DNA of 64,000 bases, taken from Planktosalinus sp963975935 (GTDB taxonomy: Bacteria > Bacteroidota > Bacteroidia > Flavobacteriales > Flavobacteriaceae). Below the pieces are notes generated by a model. The model was not told the origin of the DNA. It was given only the letters and a program-made list of their open reading frames with translations, and did not search any database. The translations under genes and the position numbers were made by a program. Positions 35,357 to 43,760 of the stretch are shown piece by piece (position 1 is the stretch's first letter; each line of letters starts with the position of its first letter). Location of the stretch: NCBI GenBank assembly GCA_963975935.1, contig CAXBIQ010000015.1:1-64000 (forward strand), read 5' to 3'.

Positions 35357-36016
35357 TTGAAAACAGTTAAAAAAATAATTTTGGTTTTTCTTTTCGTTTC
35401 CTTTACTTCATGCTTTGAAAAAGAAGTCGAGATTATTGAAACTGAGGAAGAAAACATCCTTCATAAAAATTCACCTCTTTCTGCTTTAATGAGTGGCGTT
35501 ACTTCTCATAATGCCTCTTTTGACGATCGCATTGACGACTCAGATTGCTTTAGCTTAATTTTTCCCTATGATATCTTGATTAACGAACAAATTACGACGA
35601 TATTAAATATCGATGATATAAATCTTATTGACGATACTGATGAGGTTGAATTACTATTTCCAGTAAGCATTGCTTTTGGAGATTATGAAACCAGAGTGTT
35701 GGAGAATGAAGTTGAGTTCAATACTGTATCTGCTTTATGTCAAAATGGGGAATTATATAATTTTAATATTGAATGTGCTGAATTTGTTTATCCATTTTCC
35801 TATGCTATATATAATACCGTGAGCAGGAATTTTGATACTTCAATTATATACTCCAAGAAAGAGGCATTTCAATTTTTAGCGGGTCTTAAAGAGGACGATA
35901 TTTATAAGATAAATTATCCTTTAGATATTATTTTATATGATACCGATCATTATATAGTTAATACCAATCAATTTCTTCATAATCACTTTGTTAATGCCTC
36001 ACAAGTTTGTGATTAA
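35357..36016 (+). CDS. Lipoprotein of unknown function in the ECF/FecR locus
   Basis: A 219-residue protein that begins at a TTG codon; no in-frame ATG gives the signal sequence. The lipobox is FVSFTSC (Cys at about 19). The mature part is acidic, with a segment of Ile/Asp-rich beta character (LFPVSIAFGDYETRV, YPLDIILYDTDHYIV) and four cysteines that may form disulfides. I recognise no domain family. It has its own ECF-type promoter, divergent from the sigma gene, and is followed by a terminator and the FAS1 lipoprotein gene, so it is likely an output of the surface-signalling system. Confidence 0.8.
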   Translation: MKTVKKIILVFLFVSFTSCFEKEVEIIETEEENILHKNSPLSALMSGVTSHNASFDDRIDDSDCFSLIFPYDILINEQITTILNIDDINLIDDTDEVELLFPVSIAFGDYETRVLENEVEFNTVSALCQNGELYNFNIECAEFVYPFSYAIYNTVSRNFDTSIIYSKKEAFQFLAGLKEDDIYKINYPLDIILYDTDHYIVNTNQFLHNHFVNASQVCD

Positions 36017-36040
36017 TAAAATTTCATTTTCATTTATATA

Positions 36041-36070
36041 AAAATCTTTAAACTTGTTTAAAGATTTTTT
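36041..36070 (+). terminator. Terminator after the unknown lipoprotein gene
   Basis: aaaatcttta (36041-36050) pairs with taaagatttt (36059-36068), followed by more T residues, 25 bp past the stop. It separates this gene from the FAS1 gene, which has its own promoter. Confidence 0.75.
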
Positions 36071-36105
36071 CTTTTTGTTAAACTTATACTAAAGTCTTTC
36101 TTTCC

Positions 36106-36135
36106 GGTAGTAATTTTTTGTGTGTAGTTGTCTTA
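36106..36135 (+). promoter_or_regulatory. Predicted ECF-sigma promoter of the FAS1 lipoprotein gene
   Basis: GGTAGTAA (36106-36113), 14 bases, then TTGTCTTA (36128-36135), 29 bases before the ATG at 36165. It is the third match to the regulon motif with exactly the same spacing. Confidence 0.68.
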
Positions 36136-36164
36136 ATTATGATTACTAACTAAAAAAATTAAAT

Positions 36165-38003
36165 ATGAAAAATCTCGTAAAATTTACATTAATTACTTTA
36201 TTAATGGTGGTATTTGCATCTTGTTCAAACGATGATGATGCCGGAACACCTTTGCCAAATGACGGCACAACAATAGCAGATTTTGTAGCATCAAATGAAG
36301 ACTATTCTTCCTTAGCCGCTGCGCTTGATGCCGCAGGATTAACGGCCACCTTGGATGGTGAGACAGAATACACCGTTTTTGCCCCCAACAATGCAGCTTT
36401 TAGCGCTTTCTTGAGCGATAACGGTTTTGCAAATTTGAGTGATGTGCCTGTTGATGTACTCAATAAACTTTTGCTTAATCACGTGGTAGCAGGTGTTAAC
36501 ACATCCAGCAATCTAAGCACAGGATATATCACCTCACTGTCTGTGGGTGACAGTTCTCCTGAAAATTTAAGCTTATTTGTAAACACCTCTTCAGGAGTTG
36601 TGGTTAATGGAACTTCAACAGTTACACAGGCAGATATTTTAACAGATAATGGTGTGATACATGCGGTTAATTCTGTTATAGGAATTCCTGATGTTACCAC
36701 ACAGGCACTGGCGAATCCGGAGTTTTCAATTCTCGTTGATGCTTTGATTGCGGCAAGTGATTCCAACATAAATTATGTTGAGTTACTTTCAGGTTCCGCT
36801 AATGCGCCTTTTACCGTTTTTGCACCAACTAATAGTGCTTTTTCAGGTTTACTTGCAACACTTGGTTTATCATCTTTGGATGATATTCCGCAGGATTTAC
36901 TGCAATTAGTATTGAATTACCATGTCATTGCAGGGGCAAATGTAAGAGCAGAAGACCTTGTTGATGGTTTAACAGCTACTACCTTTCAGGGAGAAGATCT
37001 AACGATAGACCTTACAAGTGGAGCTCAGATAATTGATGCAACCGGTGCTCCTTCAAATATTATTGTAACAAACGTTCAGACAAATAATGGAGTAGTGCAT
37101 GCGATTGATAAAGTTTTATTACCACAAGAAGCTATTGACATTGTTGATCCAACAATTGCCGGTCTTGCGATGATGACACCCGATTTGTCAACCTTGGCCG
37201 AGGCTTTGCAAATCACAGGACTGGATTCAGTACTGAACGATCGGGATGAAGAATTTACAGTCTTTGCACCAACCAATGCTGCTTTCAGTACATTTCTGGG
37301 AGGCGCTTCAATTAATGATGTTCCGGTTGATCTCTTGACCCAGGTGATTTTAAACCATGCACTTACAGGAACGGTGCTTTCTACAGACTTAACCACAAGC
37401 TATACTACAACACTGGCTACCTTCGGAAACACTGATGATAATCTTAGTTTATATGTGAATGTCGATAGCGGTGTTACTTTAAACGGGATTTCTGATGTAA
37501 CAGCTCCCGATATTCCTGCCGCCAATGGGGTAGTACATGTGGTTGATGCAGTTATTGACCTGCCCACAGTAGTGACTTTCGCTACAGCAGATCCTACTTT
37601 CAGTAATCTGGTTGCAGCCCTTACACGTCCTGATCAACCTGATTTTGTAGGCATACTTTCAACTCCTAATGGAAGCAGTCCCGCACCATTCACAGTTTTT
37701 GCCCCCACAAATGATGCTTTTGCAGATTTACTGGTTGAATTAGGCGCTGCAAGTCTTGATGATATAGACACAGCGACATTGACGGCAACACTCAATTTAC
37801 ACGTTATAGCCGAAGCAAATGTAAGGGCAGAAGACCTGGTTACCGGGCCAGTTACAACCCTTGGCGGAGACATAACGATTGATGCCGGTGCCGCAACAAT
37901 TACAGATGATAACGGAAGGGTGAGCAATATAATTGTGGTAAATGTACAGGCTGCAAACGGAGTTGTTCACGCAATCGACAAAGTGATATTGCCGGAGCTT
38001 TAA
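36165..38003 (+). CDS. Surface lipoprotein with four fasciclin (FAS1) domains
   Basis: A 612-residue protein with a lipobox (VVFASC, Cys at about 20) followed by SNDDDAG, which resembles the acidic export signal of surface lipoproteins in Bacteroidota. Four FAS1 units follow, each with the FTVFAPTNAAFS-type H1 motif and the NGVVHAIDKVLLP-type H2 motif, at roughly 36-170, 180-325, 335-465 and 470-610. FAS1 domains mediate adhesion to proteins or glycans. It sits beside the ECF-FecR-receptor genes under a matching promoter, so it is probably induced by the same signal. Confidence 0.9.
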   Translation: MKNLVKFTLITLLMVVFASCSNDDDAGTPLPNDGTTIADFVASNEDYSSLAAALDAAGLTATLDGETEYTVFAPNNAAFSAFLSDNGFANLSDVPVDVLNKLLLNHVVAGVNTSSNLSTGYITSLSVGDSSPENLSLFVNTSSGVVVNGTSTVTQADILTDNGVIHAVNSVIGIPDVTTQALANPEFSILVDALIAASDSNINYVELLSGSANAPFTVFAPTNSAFSGLLATLGLSSLDDIPQDLLQLVLNYHVIAGANVRAEDLVDGLTATTFQGEDLTIDLTSGAQIIDATGAPSNIIVTNVQTNNGVVHAIDKVLLPQEAIDIVDPTIAGLAMMTPDLSTLAEALQITGLDSVLNDRDEEFTVFAPTNAAFSTFLGGASINDVPVDLLTQVILNHALTGTVLSTDLTTSYTTTLATFGNTDDNLSLYVNVDSGVTLNGISDVTAPDIPAANGVVHVVDAVIDLPTVVTFATADPTFSNLVAALTRPDQPDFVGILSTPNGSSPAPFTVFAPTNDAFADLLVELGAASLDDIDTATLTATLNLHVIAEANVRAEDLVTGPVTTLGGDITIDAGAATITDDNGRVSNIIVVNVQAANGVVHAIDKVILPEL

Positions 38004-38030
38004 AATCTTTATTCTCCCCATTTCTTTATT

Positions 38031-38056
38031 AAGCCACCCGAAAGGGTGGTTTTTTT
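38031..38056 (+). terminator. Terminator after the FAS1 lipoprotein gene
   Basis: ccaccc (38034-38039) and gggtgg (38044-38049) form a stem with a GAAA tetraloop, followed by a run of T residues. Confidence 0.9.
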
Positions 38057-38085
38057 ATGCTAAAAATTATTCCACTTTTCTCACT

Positions 38086-38115
38086 TTGTAACTCACTAAC
38101 ATATGCTTATCTTTG
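38086..38115 (+). promoter_or_regulatory. Bacteroidota-type promoter for ffh
   Basis: TTG at 38086-38088 and TATCTTTG at 38108-38115, 19 bases apart, fit the -33/-7 consensus; the ATG is at 38142. Confidence 0.75.
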
Positions 38116-38141
38116 CAACTCTTTAAAAAGAAGTTGAAAAT

Positions 38142-39470
38142 ATGTTTGATAGTTTAAGCGAAAAATTAGATAAGGCCTTACACGTTCTTAAAGGGCACGG
38201 AAGTATTACAGAAGTAAATGTAGCTGAAACCCTAAAAGAGGTACGTCGCGCATTGCTTGATGCCGATGTTAATTTTAAAATAGCCAAAGAATTTACAAAT
38301 ACTGTAAAAGAAAAGGCATTGGGGCAAGACGTGTTGACAACCTTACAGCCCAGCCAGTTAATGGTAAAGATTGTCAAGGATGAATTAACACAATTGATGG
38401 GTGGTGATGCCGCAGGTATAAACCTGAGCGGAAACCCCAGTATAATCTTAATGTCAGGTTTGCAGGGTAGTGGTAAAACCACATTTTCCGGCAAGTTGGC
38501 AAACTACCTGAAGACTAAAAAAACAAAAAAACCTTTGCTTGTTGCCTGTGATGTTTATCGTCCTGCGGCAATCAATCAGTTGCACGTTGTTGGTGACCAG
38601 ATAGGTGTAGAGGTCTTTAGTGATGAAGGAAATAAAAACCCGGTTCAGATTGCTCAAAATGCAATCGCACATGCAAAACAAAACGGCCACAATGTCGTGA
38701 TTATAGATACAGCCGGTCGATTGGCTGTTGACGAAGCCATGATGACCGAAATTGCAGAGATTCACAAGGCAATTCAACCCCATGAAACACTTTTTGTGGT
38801 AGACGCCATGACGGGTCAGGATGCTGTTAATACTGCAAAAGCGTTTAATGACAGATTGAATTTTGATGGAGTTATTTTAACCAAACTCGACGGTGATACA
38901 CGTGGGGGTGCAGCTATTTCAATCAAAAGTGTTGTTGATAAGCCCATTAAATTCATTGGTACAGGCGAGAAAATGGACGCCATAGACGTATTCTACCCTA
39001 ACCGTATGGCAGATAGAATACTCGGGATGGGAGATGTTGTTTCACTTGTAGAAAGAGCGCAGGAACAATATGATGAAGAGGAAGCAAGAAAACTTCAGAA
39101 GAAAATTGCTAAAAACCAATTTGGGTTTGATGATTTCTTAAACCAGATTCAGCAAATCAAAAAAATGGGAAGCATGAAAGATTTAATCGGTATGATTCCC
39201 GGTGCCGGAAAAGCATTAAAGGGTGTTGATGTTGATGATGATTCCTTCAAACATATTGAGGCTATAATCCACTCAATGACCCTGGAAGAACGTACAAATC
39301 CTTCAGTCATTAATGCCAGCAGGAAAAAGAGAATAGGAAAAGGTAGCGGTACATCTGTACAGGAAGTAAATCAACTCCTGAAGCAATTTAACCAGATGAG
39401 CAAGATGATGAAAATGATGCAAGGCGGTGGCGGCAAGAAAATGATGCAGATGATGGGCAATATGAAGTAA
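38142..39470 (+). CDS. ffh: Signal recognition particle protein Ffh
   Basis: A 442-residue SRP GTPase: N domain, G domain (GLQGSGKTTFSGKLA, DVYRPAAINQL, DTAGRLAVDEAM, TKLDGDTRGGAA, GTGEKMDAIDVF) and a methionine-rich M domain that binds signal peptides and 4.5S RNA (SKMMKMMQGGGGKKMMQMMG). It targets nascent membrane proteins to FtsY. Complete and of normal length. It precedes folD by 46 bp. Confidence 0.97.
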   Translation: MFDSLSEKLDKALHVLKGHGSITEVNVAETLKEVRRALLDADVNFKIAKEFTNTVKEKALGQDVLTTLQPSQLMVKIVKDELTQLMGGDAAGINLSGNPSIILMSGLQGSGKTTFSGKLANYLKTKKTKKPLLVACDVYRPAAINQLHVVGDQIGVEVFSDEGNKNPVQIAQNAIAHAKQNGHNVVIIDTAGRLAVDEAMMTEIAEIHKAIQPHETLFVVDAMTGQDAVNTAKAFNDRLNFDGVILTKLDGDTRGGAAISIKSVVDKPIKFIGTGEKMDAIDVFYPNRMADRILGMGDVVSLVERAQEQYDEEEARKLQKKIAKNQFGFDDFLNQIQQIKKMGSMKDLIGMIPGAGKALKGVDVDDDSFKHIEAIIHSMTLEERTNPSVINASRKKRIGKGSGTSVQEVNQLLKQFNQMSKMMKMMQGGGGKKMMQMMGNMK

Positions 39471-39516
39471 AACGATTTTTATTTTAACATAGAACACTAA
39501 CTCCAACTAAATAGTC

Positions 39517-40398
39517 ATGACAATTCTCGACGGTAAAAAAGTTTCAAATGATATCAAAAACGAAATCAAAGCTGAAGTGGATGAAATGCGCAGTCGAGGA
39601 GAAAAAGTGCCTCATTTGGCTGCTGTCATTGTAGGTAATGACGGTGCAAGCCTTACCTATGTTGCCAGCAAAGTAAAATCTTGTGAACGGGTGGGTTTTG
39701 AATCTACCATGGTGCGTTTACCACATACAACAAGTGAACACGAACTCCTTCAGAAAATAAAGGAACTGAATACAAATGATGATATTGACGGTTTTATTAT
39801 TCAATTGCCCCTTCCGCCGCAGATCAATACCCAAAAAGTTTTAATGGCTGTTGACCCAAGCAAAGATGTGGACGGTTTTCATCCGGAAAACTTTGGAAAA
39901 ATGGCACTCGATATGAGCACTTTTATTCCGGCGACACCTTTTGGTATATTGGAACTTCTGGAGCGATATGGTGTGGAAACAAAAGGAAAGCACACAGTTG
40001 TGATTGGCCGAAGTCATATTGTGGGCAGACCCATGAGTATTTTAATGGGAAGAAAAGGGTGGCCCGGAAATTCAACAGTAACGCTCACACACAGCCATAC
40101 CAAGAATATTACTCAAATAACATCACAGGCAGATATCATTATTACAGCTTTGGGAGTACCAAATTTTTTAAAAGCCGAAATGGTAAAAGAAGATGCAGTT
40201 GTCATCGATGTAGGAATTACGAGAGTTGCAGATGATTCACATCCCAAAGGATATATTATTACCGGTGATGTTGATTTTGAAAACGTAAGTAAGAAAGCAT
40301 CCTTTATAACTCCTGTTCCCGGTGGTGTTGGGCCTATGACTATTGCCATGCTCTTAAAAAATACGTTACTTGCCCGCGAGATGAAAAGACAGGCTTAA
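39517..40398 (+). CDS. folD: Bifunctional methylenetetrahydrofolate dehydrogenase / methenyltetrahydrofolate cyclohydrolase
   Basis: A 293-residue cytoplasmic enzyme interconverting 5,10-methylene- and 10-formyl-THF. Motifs: GNDGASLTYVASKVKSCE (catalytic Tyr and Lys), DGFIIQLPLPPQI, KDVDGFHPENFG, VVIGRSHIVGRPMS (NADP site), and TPVPGGVGPMTIAMLL. All are intact. The stop directly abuts the stop of the convergent AI-2E-type gene. Confidence 0.97.
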   Translation: MTILDGKKVSNDIKNEIKAEVDEMRSRGEKVPHLAAVIVGNDGASLTYVASKVKSCERVGFESTMVRLPHTTSEHELLQKIKELNTNDDIDGFIIQLPLPPQINTQKVLMAVDPSKDVDGFHPENFGKMALDMSTFIPATPFGILELLERYGVETKGKHTVVIGRSHIVGRPMSILMGRKGWPGNSTVTLTHSHTKNITQITSQADIIITALGVPNFLKAEMVKEDAVVIDVGITRVADDSHPKGYIITGDVDFENVSKKASFITPVPGGVGPMTIAMLLKNTLLAREMKRQA

Positions 40399-41421
40399 CT
40401 ATGTTTTTTCCTCTTTTTGTTTGCCATAGTCCTTTTTATAAATTTTCAAAATAAGTAAAAACAAACTAAGCAGAAGTGGCCCGAAAATCAGTCCCAAAAA
40501 ACCAAATAGGGGGATTCCTATAATAACACCAATAAGGGTTATTAATGGATGAATATCTGCCAGTCTCTTTTGAACAACAACCCTGAAAACATTATCTGTT
40601 GACCCCACAATTAACAGGCCATACAAAAGCATTGCTGTTCCTTCCCAATTTTGACCTGTAGAATATAAGAGTATAACAACAGGAACAATTCCCAAGGCTG
40701 TTCCAATAAAGGGAATCATAGATCCAATAGTAGTTACAACAAACCAGAACCACGGGTTGGGAACCCCAAACATATAAAACCCAAGCACGGCAACCAACCC
40801 CTGTAGGATTGCTACCATGGGAATTCCTATAGCATTTGACTTTACAATACTTTCGATGTCTTTGCCAATGATACTAATATTTTCCGGGTGCATAGGCATA
40901 TATGTGTACAGAGACTCAATAAACTTTTTACGGTCTACCAACATAAAATAGAGTAAAAAATACATTATACTTAATGCGATAATAATATTGAATGTGTCTC
41001 CTAAAAGACTTTGAAAGCTTTCAGACATCCATTCTGAGGTTTGTTCTGAATCAATAGATGAAGTCAGTTCTATTCCAATTCTATTTTCAATTAACACTAC
41101 CTGTTCCTTCACTACCTGAATGGCAGAATTGGCACGTGCAAGTCCGGTTTTTACTTTAGATAAAAGCATCATGGAGACCAAACCAATAGGCACCAAGATT
41201 CCAACAAAAGAAAGAAGCATTAATAGGACTGCTGCAAAAGGGGCATTCCAGCCCTTGTGTACCATCTTACGCATTAAATTTCTAAATAAAATATAAAAAG
41301 TCACTGCTCCCAGTAGTCCGGTTAAATATGGAACTAACTCTATAAATATCAATAAACCCAAAGCAATTATAAGCAATAGGGTAAATATCTGACGGATTAT
41401 CTGTTGATTAATTTTCTGCAT
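40399..41421 (-). CDS. AI-2E family transporter (PerM/UPF0118)
   Basis: A 340-residue inner-membrane protein with about 7-8 hydrophobic segments. Family motifs include MYFLLYFMLVDRKKF, VPNPWFWFVVTTIGSMIPFIG (cited as VPNPWFWFVV and GSMIPFIGTALG), and HPLITLIGVIIGIPLFGFLG (in two halves, HPLITLIGV and GIPLFGFLGLIFGPLLL). Members have been linked to autoinducer-2 export or Na+/H+ exchange; specificity cannot be inferred. It follows the methyltransferase gene by 2 bp, so the two are co-transcribed. Confidence 0.9.
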   Translation of the reverse strand: MQKINQQIIRQIFTLLLIIALGLLIFIELVPYLTGLLGAVTFYILFRNLMRKMVHKGWNAPFAAVLLMLLSFVGILVPIGLVSMMLLSKVKTGLARANSAIQVVKEQVVLIENRIGIELTSSIDSEQTSEWMSESFQSLLGDTFNIIIALSIMYFLLYFMLVDRKKFIESLYTYMPMHPENISIIGKDIESIVKSNAIGIPMVAILQGLVAVLGFYMFGVPNPWFWFVVTTIGSMIPFIGTALGIVPVVILLYSTGQNWEGTAMLLYGLLIVGSTDNVFRVVVQKRLADIHPLITLIGVIIGIPLFGFLGLIFGPLLLSLFLLILKIYKKDYGKQKEEKT

Positions 41422-41423
41422 TA

Positions 41424-43037
41424 TTATTTACCTTTTATGTAATGTATGCTTACGGTAGCCAGATTTGATTCAGGATATTTGGAAAAATTCTTTTGAACAC
41501 TCTTCAAGCCAATTTTTTGAAGCATTTCAAGGAAAACGTCAAGTTCTACGATATATTGGTCTGAAAAACCATGTGTCGCATCATATGCGGTAACAGCTGT
41601 TTTTCCCAAATGCTTCGCTGCTCTATCAGGTGGAAGAGTATGTAATTCAACCACCAGCAATCCGAAGTTTTGGATATAAGGTTTCCACTTTTGAAAGTGT
41701 TCTTTCAAATTTGCTTCAACATCATTATTTGAAAGCCTTTTACCATTATGGCTAAATGCACCAGTAGATGTACTCACTATATTTTTTTCAACTTTCTTTG
41801 GTTCTGACCACATCCTGTTATGATCAAGGAATGTCCTCACATTAAGCAGCTCTTTTAAGTGAATGGCATAATCATCATAAATATCTTTTTCCAATTGCTG
41901 AGGTTCTCCAATATCACCCCATATAACTTTTGCCCAGATATCTGCATTCACAAGATTTGACCTTGTGACTTTAAGGGCCTCTTTGTTATAATCAACACCT
42001 ACTAAAAAAAGCGGATGGCTTTCTAACATTTTACCCCGCAGTGTGCGCTGCTCAATAACATCAAACAGGTGAATTAAAAATGCACCGTTACCGCAACCCA
42101 TGTCCAGAATACCTTTGGGTTGCTCTTCAATGGGTTTGTTAAATATATCGATAACGATATCATCTATTTGTCTGAAATATGCGGTGTGGGCTCCACCACT
42201 TCCCCACACATTCATAACACGGTTTACGTGACTTTCTGTGTTGTTTTTTGAAGTATTACGTAAGGAAGAGAAATCTCCAAACAATAAACTTTCAATTTTA
42301 TTAAATGTCGGGATGTAAGAAACGGTTACACCATAAGCACTGGCCCTTTTTGCAAAAAACAACCCTTTATCTGTAAAAGTATAGGTTTTCTCTTTTTTAT
42401 GAAACCACCCCAGATGGGTGTAAAAATCCAGTATCTCACTAAAGTTCTCAGGATCTTCGTGATATTCATCAGCCCTGAATGAGGCTTCCATAAAGTATTT
42501 ATGAAAAAAACCATTCATGGCTAATGCAACAGTAATGGGACCTGTCAAGACACCCTCAATATGTTTCTTTATTTGATATTCTATACTGTGATGGTGATGG
42601 GTCTTTGAATTATAGAAGTCTTGATCTTTAAATTTTTTCAGCAAGCTTTCTGTTTTTTTAAAATAAGCCGGATTGGATTTTTTAGGGTGGAAAGAGGGTG
42701 ATATTTCTAAAAATTTAACAGCGGTTTGATACTTTTCAAATAATGAAAATGCAGTTTCACTAGTATCATTCAGACATATCGTAATATTTTCGGTTGTGTT
42801 GTTTACTTCATAATCAAGCCAGCCTTGGGAGGCCAGTAGACGTAAAGCTACATTTAAATAACCTTCATTGGCATCGTTTGTTTCAGTAAGCTCTGTGAGG
42901 GTATGTTTTTTTTTAGATAAAAGTTGTTGGGTGACCCCTCTTTCATGCAAACAAAAGGCTACAGGTGCTATGGCGATACCATCCAAATGCCTGAAAAGCT
43001 CACTTCTATATTGTATTTTATCTTCTTTTGAAATCAT
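41424..43037 (-). CDS. Large SAM-dependent methyltransferase, class I
   Basis: A 537-residue protein. The C-terminal half holds a class I methyltransferase core: motif I ILDMGCGNGAFLIHLF, motif II VGVDYNKEAL and VIWGDIGEP, with LLVVELHTLPP later. The N-terminal 280 residues have a winged-helix-like character (GVTQQLLSKKKHTLTEL, YLNVALRLLASQGWLDYE), typical of O-methyltransferase dimerisation regions, and a HHHH run. The size and layout recall stand-alone relatives of polyketide-type methyltransferases, but no biosynthetic cluster is nearby. Substrate unknown. A near-consensus box TATCTTTA lies upstream on the minus strand (43065-43058). Confidence 0.8.
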   Translation of the reverse strand: MISKEDKIQYRSELFRHLDGIAIAPVAFCLHERGVTQQLLSKKKHTLTELTETNDANEGYLNVALRLLASQGWLDYEVNNTTENITICLNDTSETAFSLFEKYQTAVKFLEISPSFHPKKSNPAYFKKTESLLKKFKDQDFYNSKTHHHHSIEYQIKKHIEGVLTGPITVALAMNGFFHKYFMEASFRADEYHEDPENFSEILDFYTHLGWFHKKEKTYTFTDKGLFFAKRASAYGVTVSYIPTFNKIESLLFGDFSSLRNTSKNNTESHVNRVMNVWGSGGAHTAYFRQIDDIVIDIFNKPIEEQPKGILDMGCGNGAFLIHLFDVIEQRTLRGKMLESHPLFLVGVDYNKEALKVTRSNLVNADIWAKVIWGDIGEPQQLEKDIYDDYAIHLKELLNVRTFLDHNRMWSEPKKVEKNIVSTSTGAFSHNGKRLSNNDVEANLKEHFQKWKPYIQNFGLLVVELHTLPPDRAAKHLGKTAVTAYDATHGFSDQYIVELDVFLEMLQKIGLKSVQKNFSKYPESNLATVSIHYIKGK

Positions 43038-43102
43038 TTTAATAGTAATCAGTCTTGTAAAGATAGCATTAATACTAAATGAAATAAAAGTTTTGTTTCA
43101 GG

Positions 43103-43135
43103 AAAAAAAAATCCATTTGGAACTCAAATGGATTT
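43103..43135 (-). terminator. Terminator for the small lipoprotein gene
   Basis: aaatccatttg (43109-43119) pairs with caaatggattt (43125-43135) around a 5-base loop; on the minus strand it is followed by a T-run (the A-run at 43103-43110). It lies between the lipoprotein stop and the methyltransferase start. Confidence 0.85.
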
Positions 43136-43159
43136 CATAGTTTATTTCAGTAAACCAGT

Positions 43160-43726
43160 TTAGTTATTTTCATTTTCCCACCCCACCATCAGGAATTTAA
43201 AAGTGGCATTATCAGGTATATCTTTTGCTTCTACTTTAGCTCCAAACTGGTTTCTAATTTCCTCAGGTAATTTTTCTTTGTCAATGGTTATGTAAAGGTC
43301 AGTTTCAGCAAGTGAAATGACAACAGAATTCATAGTGTTTAAAATAGACGTAATGGTATAATTGTCTTTCAGGTCTTTAAATGTACTGTTTAAGTGAAGT
43401 CCCTTGTCAGTTTTATAGCGCTCATCAAATATTTGAACGTTTGAAATTGTTGCTTCAGGATTGTTGTTGCTCTTGGGAGAAAGCAATAAGAGTTTTGCTC
43501 CTCCTTTTTCATAAATTTCTATTTGATCGTCACCTGAGAGAAAGTTAGAATCAGCACCGGTTTTGACTATGGAATCTTGCTCAAAAATGGAATCCAGTTG
43601 CTTTATTCTGGTCTCTTTGGTCAAATGACCCACGTGGGTTGAAGTTATAAGAAATGGGTCTTTTTCTTCTGAGCAAGATGTAAATATAAAACTCGCGACT
43701 CCTAAAATTAAAATGAATTTTTTCAT
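43160..43726 (-). CDS. Small lipoprotein of unknown function
   Basis: A 188-residue protein with lipobox FIFTSC (Cys at about 18) followed by SEEKD, which resembles the acidic surface-export signal. The rest has no recognised domain: THVGHLTKETRIKQLDSIF, then a beta-rich segment (AKLLLLSPKSNNNPEATI) ending in a hydrophilic tail. No cysteines beyond the lipidated one. It stands between a HerA-like ATPase gene and the methyltransferase gene, on the same strand, with its own terminator. Confidence 0.8.
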   Translation of the reverse strand: MKKFILILGVASFIFTSCSEEKDPFLITSTHVGHLTKETRIKQLDSIFEQDSIVKTGADSNFLSGDDQIEIYEKGGAKLLLLSPKSNNNPEATISNVQIFDERYKTDKGLHLNSTFKDLKDNYTITSILNTMNSVVISLAETDLYITIDKEKLPEEIRNQFGAKVEAKDIPDNATFKFLMVGWENENN

Positions 43727-43760
43727 AAAATGGTTTGAATTATTATAGTGTTTAATGATT

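Noticed and set aside
33788..38003. Polysaccharide utilisation locus
   Set aside because: No SusD-like gene and no glycoside hydrolases are present; the receptor stands with sigma, FecR and FAS1 genes only.
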